The notes: generated by a model from the sequence alone, not told the origin. A DNA stretch of 64,000 nt from GWB1-38-13 sp964488535 (GCA_964488535.1 CAZAUT010000004.1:1-64000); one strand, 5' to 3'. Positions 25,478-34,763 are shown, numbered from the stretch's first letter. Numbers and translations are program-made.

Positions 25478-26857
25478 TTATTTGTTCACAACTATCGTCT
25501 TAATTTGGCAAAATTCCTGCATCCCAATTTTACCGTATTCGCGCCCCATTCCCGAATTTTTATACCCCCCAAAGGGACACTCCGGTTTAAAAAAGTTGTC
25601 GGTGTTAACCGCAACAACACCCGCCTGAATTTCTTTTGCAATTCTTTCACCCTTTTTTAAATCTCTTGTGTATATCTCTGCCGATAATCCATACTCTGTC
25701 TTATTCGCGTAATATATTGCTTCTTCCTCATTTTCAAAAGGCATGATCGAAATAACGGGACCGAAAACTTCCTCTTTCATCACCTTCATGTCAAAATTCA
25801 CGTTTGTCAAAATTGTCGGTTCGAAATAATTTCCTTTTGATAGATCTTTATGGGCAGGACGTTTACCTCCGATTAAAACGTTCGCTCCCTTTGTAGTTGC
25901 ATCTTTAACCTGCGACTCCAAGGTGTCCAGTTGTTTTCTGTTAACTAACGGTCCTATTTGCGTTTGCTCGTCTATCGGATTTCCAAGTATGGCTTCTTTT
26001 ACCTTTACGGCAAACACTTTCAAAAATTTATCAAGCAATGGTTTTTCTACAAATAACCTTTTAATTGCCGTACAAACCTGTCCGCAATTTAAATATCTTG
26101 CCCAAAATAAATTGTCTGCAGCGTTTTTAATGTCAGCATCGGCAAACACAATACCCGGACTACTTCCTCCCATTTCAAGAATACTTTTTATAAGTTTCTT
26201 TCCCGACTTTTCAAATATCTCCTGGCCTACCTTTGTGCTGCCGGTAAACCATACCAAATCAATCGATTGTTCAATCAACGCGGCTCCCACATCACCTGCG
26301 CCGACAATTATATTAACCACCCCTTTCGGAATACCTGTTTGATTTAATAAATCCATGGCATATTTTTGAGAAAGGGTAGTATATTCTGAAGGTTTAACTA
26401 CCGCTGTGTTTCCGGCAATTAACGCAGGAATAGCGCCTGAATTGACCATAGATAATGGGAAATTCCAAGGAGCAACAACGGCGCACACTCCATACGGTTC
26501 ATAAGCAATTTTGTAATGTTCATTCTTGTTTTTTAACAAATCTTCACCTGCCAAATGATTCGTAGCGTTTTTTATGTAATAATCCAAAAACGGTAATTCC
26601 CACGTTACATCGTCCAATGCCTGACCAATCGGCTTTCCCATTTCCAATGTAATCAAGCGAGCCAATTTATTTTTATTTTTATCCAAAAGCGCTCGGTATT
26701 TTTTTACAAAACTCACTCTCTCGTCCAGTGAGAGATGTTTCCATTTTGGATATGTTTTCCTGGCTGTCTCAACAGCTTTAACCACTTCTTTCTTTGTTGA
26801 TATGTTTGTCATGCCAACAACCGATTGGTCATGAGGGTTAATGGATTTTAATTTCAT
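25478..26857 (-). CDS. NAD(P)-dependent aldehyde dehydrogenase, succinate-semialdehyde type
   Basis: The 459-residue enzyme has the full ALDH set: VAPWNFPLSMVNSGAIPAL (catalytic Asn), TGSTKVGQEI (cofactor turn), LEMGGSSPGIVFADAD (general-base Glu; Met for the usual Leu), NCGQVCTAIKRLFV (nucleophile Cys) and EEVFGPVISIMPF. The shortened N-terminus and the GQVCTAIKR context are closest to the GabD/SSADH-like group. It oxidises an aldehyde to the acid; the physiological substrate is uncertain. It stands alone on the minus strand. Confidence 0.88.
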   Translation of the reverse strand: MKLKSINPHDQSVVGMTNISTKKEVVKAVETARKTYPKWKHLSLDERVSFVKKYRALLDKNKNKLARLITLEMGKPIGQALDDVTWELPFLDYYIKNATNHLAGEDLLKNKNEHYKIAYEPYGVCAVVAPWNFPLSMVNSGAIPALIAGNTAVVKPSEYTTLSQKYAMDLLNQTGIPKGVVNIIVGAGDVGAALIEQSIDLVWFTGSTKVGQEIFEKSGKKLIKSILEMGGSSPGIVFADADIKNAADNLFWARYLNCGQVCTAIKRLFVEKPLLDKFLKVFAVKVKEAILGNPIDEQTQIGPLVNRKQLDTLESQVKDATTKGANVLIGGKRPAHKDLSKGNYFEPTILTNVNFDMKVMKEEVFGPVISIMPFENEEEAIYYANKTEYGLSAEIYTRDLKKGERIAKEIQAGVVAVNTDNFFKPECPFGGYKNSGMGREYGKIGMQEFCQIKTIVVNK

Positions 26858-26882
26858 AATTACGTTTAATATAAATTATATT

Positions 26883-27458
26883 TTACTTTCCCCAAAGTTG
26901 TTCAGTAATCAATTTGACCAGTAGAGGAAATTTCTTGTATTGTTGATTAAATTTAACAGAACCCATGTGACCTTCTTCGTTGATAATTAATGTTCCACCA
27001 AGTTTGTCAAACATTTTTCTACCTTGTCGGTCATTGCAACCCCAAGGGTCGTTAGCCGCATTGATAAAAACAAACTGTTTGCAATTGGCTTTTATCTTTT
27101 TCCAATCATATTTGTCTTGTAAGAAGTTTTCTTGCCAATTGTTTATAGATTTGTCGTTGGTTGATGGTTCTATTAATCCCGCCACCATTATCGCCAGTTT
27201 AATTTTAACTTTTATATTTTCAAGAGTACTTAATATAAAAGGCACTCCTGCCGAATGCCCAACCATTACGGTTTCTTTATTAAATTCTCCGTTTTTTAAA
27301 ACATATGGTAATGTATTTTTAAGATTTGGGTTGTCATTGTCAGGCAACTGCGGCAACCAAACAGAGTACCCCCCCCGCTCGAGCTCTTTTTTCAAATAGG
27401 GTAACCAGAACGAACTTTGTGTCTCACCTGCGCCTTGTAAAATAATGGCGTTTTTCAT
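26883..27458 (-). CDS. RBBP9/YdeN-type alpha/beta hydrolase
   Basis: I start this gene at MKNAIILQGAGETQSSFW (27458), where the fold begins; 17 upstream codons would add an unrelated stretch. The 191-residue protein has the nucleophile motif VGHSAGVPFIL, an Asp in INAANDPWGCND and the His in EEGHMGSVKF, completing the catalytic triad of the RBBP9/YdeN serine hydrolases. Substrate unknown. It lies 25 bases after the aldehyde dehydrogenase start on the upstream side and may share its transcript. Confidence 0.78.
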   Translation of the reverse strand: MKNAIILQGAGETQSSFWLPYLKKELERGGYSVWLPQLPDNDNPNLKNTLPYVLKNGEFNKETVMVGHSAGVPFILSTLENIKVKIKLAIMVAGLIEPSTNDKSINNWQENFLQDKYDWKKIKANCKQFVFINAANDPWGCNDRQGRKMFDKLGGTLIINEEGHMGSVKFNQQYKKFPLLVKLITEQLWGK

Positions 27459-27523
27459 TATTTGGAGTGTATCAAATGTTTGACTAATAATCCCATGTAA
27501 AAAATACAAAATTCATATTTAAA

Positions 27524-28315
27524 TTATTTTGCTTTGACAAAACAATATCCCGAGGAAATTGTTTTATATCCAATTTTAGAATAAAACGTTTCGTTTTTAG
27601 AGTGCAATTCTGTTGCCAAAAATGTTATTGTATTACCACTTTCAACAGATTCCTTTGTAAGAAACAAAGAAATTAATTTTCCAAAACCCACACCACGCAT
27701 TTTGGGTACACTAGTAATTCCAGCTAAATAACCAACTTTATTTTGCCTCAATAAAATTCCACACGCGACAAAATCTCCTTTATAGTTTACTAAATACGCT
27801 TCAATTCTGTCGTTCAAAGACGGATTGTTAAGCGCGTCTTCCCTAGCTTTCAAAAAACCCTCACTTGACCAACCGCCATATGGATTATCGTCTGATTTCT
27901 CACCTGAATACCCTTCATTAAAAGTCTTGGAAAATTTACCCATCAAACTTTTATTCTTTCCCACTTTTACAATACGGGTGTTTTCTAGAAGAACTACTTC
28001 AGAAACGCTTCCTTCATGTAACATCCAACAATCCGAAAAGCTAATTTTGTACCCATGTTTATTGAGTATTTGTGCGATATCTATGTTCGGTTTTTTATCA
28101 GGAAAATACAATGCTGGAACCCTTTTTCTACCCAACATAACCTTCTCAATTTCCTGTAAATTTATATCAAAGTTGTTACGCTTAATTATTAATGCATGAT
28201 TATTATATTCATCAATTATGTAATTGGATAAATAAACATATCCCCACCCAATATCAATTTTTTCTTGAAAAAAGATGTCCATATTTAATTGATAAAAATA
28301 TTTAACTAAATTCAT
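27524..28315 (-). CDS. GNAT-family acetyltransferase
   Basis: The 263-residue protein has a C-terminal GNAT domain. GDFVACGILLRQNKVGYLAG gives strands 2-4, TSVPKMRGVGFGKLISLFL gives the acetyl-CoA loop R-G-x-G-x-G/K, and ELHSKNETFYSKIGYKTI gives the closing motif. The N-terminal ~110 residues are less conserved and may form a second, degenerate GNAT fold. The substrate is not known. Neighbouring gaps hold no clear promoter. Confidence 0.75.
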   Translation of the reverse strand: MNLVKYFYQLNMDIFFQEKIDIGWGYVYLSNYIIDEYNNHALIIKRNNFDINLQEIEKVMLGRKRVPALYFPDKKPNIDIAQILNKHGYKISFSDCWMLHEGSVSEVVLLENTRIVKVGKNKSLMGKFSKTFNEGYSGEKSDDNPYGGWSSEGFLKAREDALNNPSLNDRIEAYLVNYKGDFVACGILLRQNKVGYLAGITSVPKMRGVGFGKLISLFLTKESVESGNTITFLATELHSKNETFYSKIGYKTISSGYCFVKAK

Positions 28316-28385
28316 ATTTTAATATATTAAATGTTGTGGGACTTTCCAAAGTACCATGTAAAATTATAAAGTTCGCGATACGGAG

Positions 28386-28406
28386 ATCCTGAAATAAATT
28401 CAGGAT
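28386..28406. repeat. ATCCTGAA/TTCAGGAT palindrome at the rmuC stop
   Basis: ATCCTGAA (28386-28393), a 5-base loop and TTCAGGAT (28399-28406). The TGA stop of rmuC (28400-28402, minus) lies inside the right arm. The same arms recur at 30969-31010 inside the GT87 gene and, with variation, at 5303-5397. Confidence 0.75.
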
Positions 28407-29362
28407 GACAATATTTTTGTTTCTTTTTCGCTTTTTCCTTCTAAATTTCTGGTTGAGGAGATTTTTTGGCCGAGTGCGGTAAAAACGGATAAAACGTCGC
28501 TCATCATATTGTGGGCATTGGTTAGGTGTTTTTGCAAAACCGATAAGCCCCCGCCGACTTTTTCATAATCCTTCTGAATTGCCCGAAGGGAAGAGAGAAT
28601 TTCTTTTGCCTGTTTTTCAATTTTCTGTCCTTCAAAACTCATAAGTATCGCTTTCATATATGCATAAAAAGTGGTGGGGGAGACGGGGAGTACTCTTTTT
28701 GCTCCGGCATAGTCAAAAAGTGTTTGGTTATTCACTACTTCGTAGTAAACCGCCTCGCTTGGAATATACATCAGCGCATAATCAATTGTCCCTTCCTCGG
28801 TCAAAATATATTTTCTACCTATATCGTCAATGTGTTTTTTGACATCCGACTCAAACAACTTGTTGTATGACTTTCTTTCCTCGTCGTTTTCGGCTTTGCT
28901 TATTTTCCTGAAATTCTCCATCGGAAATTTTGAATCAACAGGGATAATTCCGGCTGAAGTTTTGATGGCTGCATCAACTTTCTCCCCGCTTTTGAATATA
29001 TACTGCAGATTAAAGGATTCTTTGGGTAAGTACTGTTTTAAAAGTTCGTTCAAAACCTGTTCTCCAATATTTCCCCGCAATTTTGGGTTTTTCAAAAAGT
29101 CCTGAAGCTCGCGCATTCCCCGCCCGATCTCGCTCATCTCCCCAATATTTTTCTGGACACTTCCTATCACTCTTGCTGCGTTATCAAGACGTTCGTTAAA
29201 AGCCTTTCCCTGAGCGTCAAGGCGGGTATTGGTGGTTTTCAGATATTCCAAAATTTCCGAAGATGGTCTTTGTTTATCTGCAAGATCATTGAGGCGTTTG
29301 TTTATAAAAAACAAGACAGTAATGAAGCCAACGATAATTAGTAATATATAAAATAATTCCAT
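28400..29362 (-). CDS. rmuC: DNA recombination protein RmuC
   Basis: The 320-residue protein has an N-terminal membrane segment (about 2-19), a coiled coil to about residue 85, and the RmuC core: NPKLRGNIGEQVLNELLKQ, KVDAAIKTSAGIIPVDSKFP, YALMYIPSEAVYYEVVN and RVLPVSPTTFYAYMKAILM. The VDSKFP segment belongs to a PD-(D/E)XK-like fold. RmuC limits inversions at short inverted repeats in E. coli, notable in a genome so rich in such repeats. The last residues and the stop codon are provided by a palindromic repeat. Confidence 0.9.
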   Translation of the reverse strand: MELFYILLIIVGFITVLFFINKRLNDLADKQRPSSEILEYLKTTNTRLDAQGKAFNERLDNAARVIGSVQKNIGEMSEIGRGMRELQDFLKNPKLRGNIGEQVLNELLKQYLPKESFNLQYIFKSGEKVDAAIKTSAGIIPVDSKFPMENFRKISKAENDEERKSYNKLFESDVKKHIDDIGRKYILTEEGTIDYALMYIPSEAVYYEVVNNQTLFDYAGAKRVLPVSPTTFYAYMKAILMSFEGQKIEKQAKEILSSLRAIQKDYEKVGGGLSVLQKHLTNAHNMMSDVLSVFTALGQKISSTRNLEGKSEKETKILSS

Positions 29363-29492
29363 AATATAATGCTAATCTACCAATAATTACTAATTCAACG
29401 AATACCTACTAATCTTATATCATATTATTGGCAGGTATAAGTAGCATTGATTCAAATTCGTAGATTGGCATTTTATATATTAAAATAAACAG

Positions 29493-29843
29493 ATGAGGCG
29501 GCAAAAAATCGCTAAGCGACAAAAAGAGGTAAAGTTGCGCAAAAATATCCTTCCGTCTGCAGTTATCACGATTCTTCTGTGGATAGCAGTTGCCACAATA
29601 GTATTTTTTGTTGACCCCAGCAAAACAGGTGCCGTTGTTGTTTTTATTACTACACTCTTTTTTACTCTATTTTTTACTCTATCAATATTATTTGTCAGTT
29701 CAAAAAGAGGGTTAATTGCAGCGTCGGGGTTAGGAATATTTATAATATTGCGATACTTTGGACTTGGAAATATTTTAAACTTTTTTCTTATTGCAGGGAT
29801 TTGTATTGCCGTCGGGATATATACAGATAAGAAGAATGTATGA
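29493..29843 (+). CDS. Small polytopic membrane protein
   Basis: This 116-residue protein has a basic N-terminal tail (RRQKIAKRQKEVKLRK) and three to four hydrophobic segments at about 20-40, 47-70, 72-90 and 94-110. It includes VDPSKTGAVVVFITTLFFTL, a loop common in short CPR membrane proteins, but I know no function. It has the polarity of a cytoplasm-in N-terminus. A strict heptad repeat begins at its stop codon. Confidence 0.55.
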   Translation: MRRQKIAKRQKEVKLRKNILPSAVITILLWIAVATIVFFVDPSKTGAVVVFITTLFFTLFFTLSILFVSSKRGLIAASGLGIFIILRYFGLGNILNFFLIAGICIAVGIYTDKKNV

Positions 29844-29915
29844 AGTATGAAGTATGAAGTATGAAGTATGAAGTATAACGTATTAAGTATAACGTATTAA
29901 GTATAATGTATAAGA
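29838..29915. repeat. Strict tandem repeats TATGAAG x4 and a 14-base unit x2
   Basis: Four exact TATGAAG heptads are followed by two copies of TATAACGTATTAAG and a degenerate third. The array fills the gap between the small membrane protein and the GT87 gene. Confidence 0.9.
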
Positions 29916-29930
29916 TACGCAGGAAGAACA

Positions 29931-31214
29931 ATGAACAATAAAGGGGTCTTGTTTACAATTCTTTTTCTCATCAACATTGTCCTTTTTGCAAAACTTAAAT
30001 TTTTTATCCCCCAACTTTTTGGGGGTGCTAACCTAATTGATTTTCAGGCTTACTACCGATTGGCAAAAGATCTTATAATCGGCACTAACCCCTATGCGGT
30101 TTCTTATATGCAAACACTTGGACCTCCGAGCGTGTTATTTTATTTTCTACCTTTTTCAATATTTAATTACCCAACCGCAAAGTTTCTATTCACTATAATT
30201 AATGTTATTTGTGGGTTCGCAATGTGCCTTGTGTTGGCAAAATATTTTTTTCGAAACACCCACCGTCCGAGGAGTGCTTCGCACACCTCGGAGGTGAAAA
30301 CGCCAAATTTATACAAAATAAATATATTTTTGATGCTCACGCTTCTTTTTTTCTCCTCTTTTCCTGTCAGATTTTCGATAGAAAACGGACAACCGAATTT
30401 GGTAATTTGTTACTTGGTTGGTTTGTTAATTTGTAGTAAAAAAGGCAGATTCTGGACAAGACGGGTACCGTATGGTAACCCGTCAAGTCAGAATGACGAC
30501 TCTACGAAAGTTCCCTACATTCTTGCATCTATTATTATTCTGAAAACAAATTATATTATTTCACTGGTATCGCTTCTTAAGAAGAATAAGCAATTGGTAA
30601 TTATCACTTTTCTTTCCATTCTCTGTATTCTTATATTCTTATTCCCCATAATTAATCCCTCCCTATACACTTACTACCTAGGCCACAAAATAGGTAATTT
30701 ATTTCCGTCGGTAAGCAGTTCCACACAACTTAATTATTATAACCAATCAATTCCAGCAAGGTTAAATTTCTTGGGATTAGGAAACGTTTCAATAATGCTT
30801 TACGCAGTGGTAATTATATTTATTCTTTGGATAGTTTATAAATCTCAAAATTTACTTCTCGGAATTATATCCTCAATCATTCTTTCTCCTGTTTCGTGGC
30901 AGCACTACTACGCCGTTTTGTTTCCAATATTTGTTTTGTGTTTTGTAACCATTTTTTGCAGCAAGAAGATCCTGAAACCTCGTCAAGCGCGGTTGGCGCA
31001 AGTTCAGGATGACAGACGACGGAAAATAAATCTTGTTCTGGTTTTAACATCTTTCTTTTTTTGGTGGATTGAGTTTCCGTTTCTTCACAACGCCCCCGTA
31101 AACTTTTTTACCGCAATCTTTTCATCACACCATCTGATATCTGCTTTTATATTGTTCTTGGTAATATATAAAAATTTGTTTCGCCCACATTCAGCTTCAA
31201 ATGATGTAAAATAG
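29931..31214 (+). CDS. GT87-like polytopic mannosyltransferase-type protein with three inserted repeats
   Basis: The 427-residue protein has about ten membrane segments and, after TM1, LIDFQAYYRLAKDLIIGTNPY, the DFxxYY/xA loop of GT87 (DUF2029) enzymes that use polyprenyl-phosphate mannose. Three hydrophilic stretches break the membrane pattern: RPRSASHTSEV (about 113-125), RFWTRRVPYGNPSSQND (about 173-190) and KILKPRQARLAQVQDDRR (about 345-363). All three are palindromic DNA elements read in frame. SPVSWQHYYAVLFPI is a family landmark near the third. Whether the enzyme still works is unclear. Confidence 0.72.
   Translation: MNNKGVLFTILFLINIVLFAKLKFFIPQLFGGANLIDFQAYYRLAKDLIIGTNPYAVSYMQTLGPPSVLFYFLPFSIFNYPTAKFLFTIINVICGFAMCLVLAKYFFRNTHRPRSASHTSEVKTPNLYKINIFLMLTLLFFSSFPVRFSIENGQPNLVICYLVGLLICSKKGRFWTRRVPYGNPSSQNDDSTKVPYILASIIILKTNYIISLVSLLKKNKQLVIITFLSILCILIFLFPIINPSLYTYYLGHKIGNLFPSVSSSTQLNYYNQSIPARLNFLGLGNVSIMLYAVVIIFILWIVYKSQNLLLGIISSIILSPVSWQHYYAVLFPIFVLCFVTIFCSKKILKPRQARLAQVQDDRRRKINLVLVLTSFFFWWIEFPFLHNAPVNFFTAIFSSHHLISAFILFLVIYKNLFRPHSASNDVK
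30269..30297. repeat. CCGAGG...CCTCGG palindrome inside the GT87 gene
   Basis: CCGAGG-a-GTGCttcGCAC-a-CCTCGG is a near-perfect palindrome read as RPRSASHTSE. It interrupts the link between two membrane segments. Confidence 0.7.
30449..30494. repeat. ATTCTG/CAGAAT palindrome inside the GT87 gene
   Basis: Outer arms ATTCTG (30449-30454) and CAGAAT (30489-30494), inner arms ACGGGT (30461-30466) and ACCCGT (30478-30483). TATGGTAACCCGTCAAG plus CAGAATGAC is repeated between genes at 38151-38177. Confidence 0.8.
30969..31010. repeat. ATCCTGAA/TTCAGGAT palindrome inside the GT87 gene
   Basis: An 8-bp perfect terminal inverted repeat (30969-30976 with 31003-31010), followed by GACAGACG. It belongs to the same family as the copy at 28386-28406. 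Confidence 0.8.
31207..31212 (+). promoter_or_regulatory. -10-like box, leaderless arrangement
   Basis: TAAAAT ends 7 bases before the metG ATG at 31220 and overlaps the end of the GT87 gene. Confidence 0.35.
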
Positions 31215-31219
31215 GGTTA

Positions 31220-32659
31220 ATGACAAAGAATAATTATTACATAACAACCACACTGCCATACGTAAATTCTGACCCGCATATCGGGTTTGCGTTGGAAATC
31301 GTACAGGCGGACGTTTTGGCACAATATCACAAGTTGCTTGGAGATAATGTTGTCTTTAATTACGGTACAGACGAACACGGAGTCAAAGTCTATAACAAGG
31401 CGCTCGAAGAAAATATTGATCCGCAAAAATATTGCGACAAGCTTGCGAAGACGTTCAAGTCTCTAAAAACCCACCTAAATCTTTCGTCAACAAATTTTAT
31501 AAGGACAACCGACCCGCACCATATCAAAGCGGCACAGGAATTTTGGAGACTGTGTGATAAAAACGGAGATATTTACAAAAAAAATTACAAAACAAAATAT
31601 TGTGTTGGGTGCGAACTTGAAAAGACAGATTCGGAACTTGTTGACGGGAAATGCCCGATTCACCCAAACCGCGATATTGAAATAAGAGAAGAAGAAAATT
31701 ATTTTTTCCGCTTTTCCAAATACCAAAAAGTGCTGCTTGATCTTTATAAAAGCAATCCCGATTTTGTAATCCCCTCAAATCGTCAAAAAGAAATTGCAAC
31801 TTTCGTTAAAGACGGATTGCAGGATTTTTCAATTTCGCGCCTGAAAGAAAAAATGCCGTGGGGGATTCCCGTCCCAAACGATCCGGAACACGTTATGTAT
31901 GTCTGGTTTGATGCTTTGATCAACTACATTTCAACTCTCGGATGGCCGGAAAACGAAAAAGGGTTAAATGATTATTGGCCGGCTATTCAGGTTGCCGGAA
32001 AAGACAACCTCAGACCGCAATCAGCAATGTGGCAAGCGATGCTGGCATCGGCAAACCTTCCTTTTTCAAAACAAATTTTTATCCATGGATTTATGACGCT
32101 TAACGGGCAAAAGATAAGTAAAAGTCTGGGAAACACAATAGACCCGATAGAACTTGTAAAAAAATACGGGACCGACGCCGTGCGATATTATTTACTTGCC
32201 AAAATTCATCCGTTTGAAGATTCGGATTTTACTTATGAAAAATTTGAGGATGTTTATAATTCGGACCTTGCAAACGGGTTGGGAAATTTGGTAGCGAGAG
32301 TTTCCAAAATGGCGGAAAACATGGGGTTGATTGTTGAACCTTCCGATAAATTGGATGTTGGAAAAGGTGTCGGAGATGCGATTGAAAATTTCAGGTTTGA
32401 CAACGCCCTCTTCTTTATTTGGGAAAAAATCGCAAAATTAGACGGAAAAATAAATGAGGTAAAACCGTGGGAGTATAAACAAAAAGAAAGAAATTTAGAG
32501 GAAATTAAAGGGTTTTTACGAGATGAAGCGATATTGCAAATTCGTGAGATCGCAATTTTATTAAAACCATTTCTTCCGGAAACGTCCGATAAAATTGAGA
32601 AACAATTTGAGGGGACAAAAATAAAATCGGGAGAGGCATTATTCCCCCGCCTTCACTAA
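31220..32659 (+). CDS. metG: Methionyl-tRNA synthetase
   Basis: The 479-residue class I synthetase charges tRNA-Met. It opens with TTTLPYVNSDPHIGFALEIV (HIGH motif as HIGF) and has YGTDEHGVKVY, a single zinc knuckle CVGCELEKTDSELVDGKCP in the connective domain, YVWFDALINYISTLGWP, and KISKSLGNTIDP (KMSKS loop). The anticodon-binding helical domain follows at about 350-479, ending in EALFPRLH. The C-terminal tRNA-binding EMAP-like domain of longer MetRS is absent, as in many small genomes. Confidence 0.95.
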   Translation: MTKNNYYITTTLPYVNSDPHIGFALEIVQADVLAQYHKLLGDNVVFNYGTDEHGVKVYNKALEENIDPQKYCDKLAKTFKSLKTHLNLSSTNFIRTTDPHHIKAAQEFWRLCDKNGDIYKKNYKTKYCVGCELEKTDSELVDGKCPIHPNRDIEIREEENYFFRFSKYQKVLLDLYKSNPDFVIPSNRQKEIATFVKDGLQDFSISRLKEKMPWGIPVPNDPEHVMYVWFDALINYISTLGWPENEKGLNDYWPAIQVAGKDNLRPQSAMWQAMLASANLPFSKQIFIHGFMTLNGQKISKSLGNTIDPIELVKKYGTDAVRYYLLAKIHPFEDSDFTYEKFEDVYNSDLANGLGNLVARVSKMAENMGLIVEPSDKLDVGKGVGDAIENFRFDNALFFIWEKIAKLDGKINEVKPWEYKQKERNLEEIKGFLRDEAILQIREIAILLKPFLPETSDKIEKQFEGTKIKSGEALFPRLH

Positions 32660-32687
32660 AGTTTCGGCGGGAAAGTAAGAATTTAGT

Positions 32688-32762
32688 AGTATGTAGAATG
32701 TAGTATGTAGAATGCGTATAACTTTCGTTCCATACTACTTGCTAGCTACTACTTTCTACAAT
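32688..32762. repeat. TATGTAG / CTACTTT heptad repeats
   Basis: Units TATGTAG, AATGTAG, TATGTAG, AATGCGT are followed by the inverted set CATACTA, CTTGCTA, GCTACTA, CTTTCTA. The two halves are roughly complementary. Confidence 0.75.
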
Positions 32763-32834
32763 GTTTAAATCCTACGTCTTGAAGCATGACCCAACTTCGC
32801 CAAGGCTACGATGGGCGAGACAGGTTTATTATGT

Positions 32835-34325
32835 ATGCGTAATTTTATCTTAAAACACGAACGGTCTGTCCAGAGAATGCTGGAAATCCTTCCCGGCTTG
32901 GTATCGTGGAATATAATTTTATTTCCCTATTGGGGAATATTTGTTATACCCAACACCGTCGCCTATTTTGTCCTTGCATACAACGTCTACTGGTTTTACC
33001 AATCGGCAACGATCGCAATTACTTCATACATTTCCCACATCAGAATTCAGGCCTCTATGATCTATAAATGGGAAGAGGATATAAAATCATTCCCGGATTA
33101 CAAAAGGGTACACAATATAATAATTATCAGTACCTATAAAGAACCTCTTCATACACTGTCCCGAACCATCCAATCAGTAGCCGATCAAACTCTTTCAAAA
33201 AAACAAATTAGTATAGTTCTTGCAATGGAGGAGAAAGAGACCGAAGAAGAGAGGACAAAGAAGATCCAGACGTTAAACTTACAATTTAAAAAAACATTTG
33301 CAAATTTTTTTGTAACCGTTCACAAACTTACAGCGGGGGAGGTTGTGGGTAAGGCGTCGAATGAAAGATGCGCTGCAATGTGGGTCAAAAAAGAACTGGT
33401 CGACAGAAGAAAAATGGACATGAACTATATAACGATTACAAGCTGCGACGCCGACCATGTCTACCACCCAAACCACTTTGCCTGTCTTACTTATAAATTT
33501 CTTGATAATCCGAAACGTCATTTAATGTTCTGGCAGCCTGCAATCATGTTTTATAACAACATTTGGGAATTGCCCGCCATAACCCGGGTCCCGAACACTT
33601 TAGGCTCAATTTGGAACCTTTCCCAATTACCCCGCAAGGACCGTCTTATTAACCAACAAAACTACTCCCTTTCTCTAACTCTTTTACACCAGGCAGGATA
33701 CTGGGATGCCGACAAAATTCCTGAAGATTGGGGAATATTTTTCAAAGCATATTTCAAAAACAGGGGAGAAGTAGAGGTTGAACCACTATATCTCCCGGTA
33801 AAAGTCGACGCTGCTCAGTCCACCACCCTTATCAAAACTTTGAAAAACCAATACGAACAGTATAAACGTTGGGCGTGGGGAGTATCTGACGATCCATGGA
33901 TCATACGACAATATCTGACCAATCCGGATATTCCGTTTTGGAGTCGAACTATGAGATTAATTACGGTTATGTGGGCACACTTTTTATGGCCGGTTAATTG
34001 GTTTATTATCACAATCGGATTAACTCTTCCTTCAATTATTAACCCTGCTTTCGGACGCACTACTTTGGGTTATATGGTTCCCAAAATTTCATCTTTTATA
34101 TTAACCGTAGCTTTACTTTTTTTGGTAGTAATGATTATTTTTGACAATATCTATAAGCCAAAAAGACCTTCTCATTTTCCTCTCTGGAGGGCGTTATTAA
34201 CACCTTTGGAATACGTTTTGATGCCTGTTGCAGGATTCTTTTTTTCCGCCCTCCCCGGACTTGATGCACATACAAGGCTGATGCTGGGAAAATATCTTGA
34301 GTACAGGGTAACGGAGAAAGTGTAG
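32835..34325 (+). CDS. Membrane glycosyltransferase family 2
   Basis: This 496-residue protein has two N-terminal membrane segments (about 20-60), a cytoplasmic GT2 domain with NIIIISTYKEPLHTLSRTIQ, TITSCDADHVYHPNHFACL (DAD metal-binding motif) and GYWDADKIPEDWGIFFKAY, and a QYEQYKRWAWG acceptor motif, followed by three C-terminal membrane segments. This is the cellulose-synthase-like layout. I prefer the ATG at 32835 (MRNFILKHER) over 32811, because the earlier ATG lies inside a repeat-like CTTCGCC...GCTACGATGGGCGA segment. Product unknown. Confidence 0.8.
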   Translation: MRNFILKHERSVQRMLEILPGLVSWNIILFPYWGIFVIPNTVAYFVLAYNVYWFYQSATIAITSYISHIRIQASMIYKWEEDIKSFPDYKRVHNIIIISTYKEPLHTLSRTIQSVADQTLSKKQISIVLAMEEKETEEERTKKIQTLNLQFKKTFANFFVTVHKLTAGEVVGKASNERCAAMWVKKELVDRRKMDMNYITITSCDADHVYHPNHFACLTYKFLDNPKRHLMFWQPAIMFYNNIWELPAITRVPNTLGSIWNLSQLPRKDRLINQQNYSLSLTLLHQAGYWDADKIPEDWGIFFKAYFKNRGEVEVEPLYLPVKVDAAQSTTLIKTLKNQYEQYKRWAWGVSDDPWIIRQYLTNPDIPFWSRTMRLITVMWAHFLWPVNWFIITIGLTLPSIINPAFGRTTLGYMVPKISSFILTVALLFLVVMIIFDNIYKPKRPSHFPLWRALLTPLEYVLMPVAGFFFSALPGLDAHTRLMLGKYLEYRVTEKV

Positions 34326-34763
34326 GTAAGTTTTGGGTTACTTGGTTACTTAGTAGATTTGAAAATGGTTGATTGAAATTCGAAAATGGTTATGGACATT
34401 AGATATTTGAAAATAGTGAACACAACTTTCCATTTTCCATTTTCTATTACTAATTTCTAATTTCCTTCAACTAATTTCTATTTAATGTTTCAGGTTTTGT
34501 TATTAGAAATTAATGATTTTTCCCACTCCTCCCCTACCATTTTCTAAAAAAATATATCCTGTAGTATGTGCCTAGGAATTTGTAGATAATTTATCAGGCA
34601 CAATATTGCCATGCCGAGTTTGACTCGGTGCGACAACCCCCAACAAAAACATTTTCTATTTCCTAATTTTCAATTTACCATTTATTTTCAATTTAAAAAT
34701 TGGTCAATAAACAAATCGTTCCAATATAGAAAATCAGAAAACTGACAATTGTTACGTATGTAC
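34326..34763. other. 438-base gap with repeats and two hairpins
   Basis: No gene is visible. The gap holds AATTTCTAATTTC-type word repeats (34425-34500 and 34665-34700), an inverted pair GTGCCT/AGGCAC (34568-34573 with 34596-34601) and a tight hairpin CCGAGT-TTG-ACTCGG (34614-34628) in the phrase ATGCCGAGTTTGACTCGGTG. The latter could end the convergent transcripts, though no U-tract follows. Confidence 0.55.

Noticed and set aside
25923..26342. 139-codon open frame opposite to the aldehyde dehydrogenase
   Set aside because: Mirror of a conserved enzyme; Ser/Thr/Asn-rich translation without domain.
29838..29915. Tandem array considered as a CRISPR or minisatellite locus
   Set aside because: Units are 7 and 14 bases with no unique spacers and no cas genes nearby.
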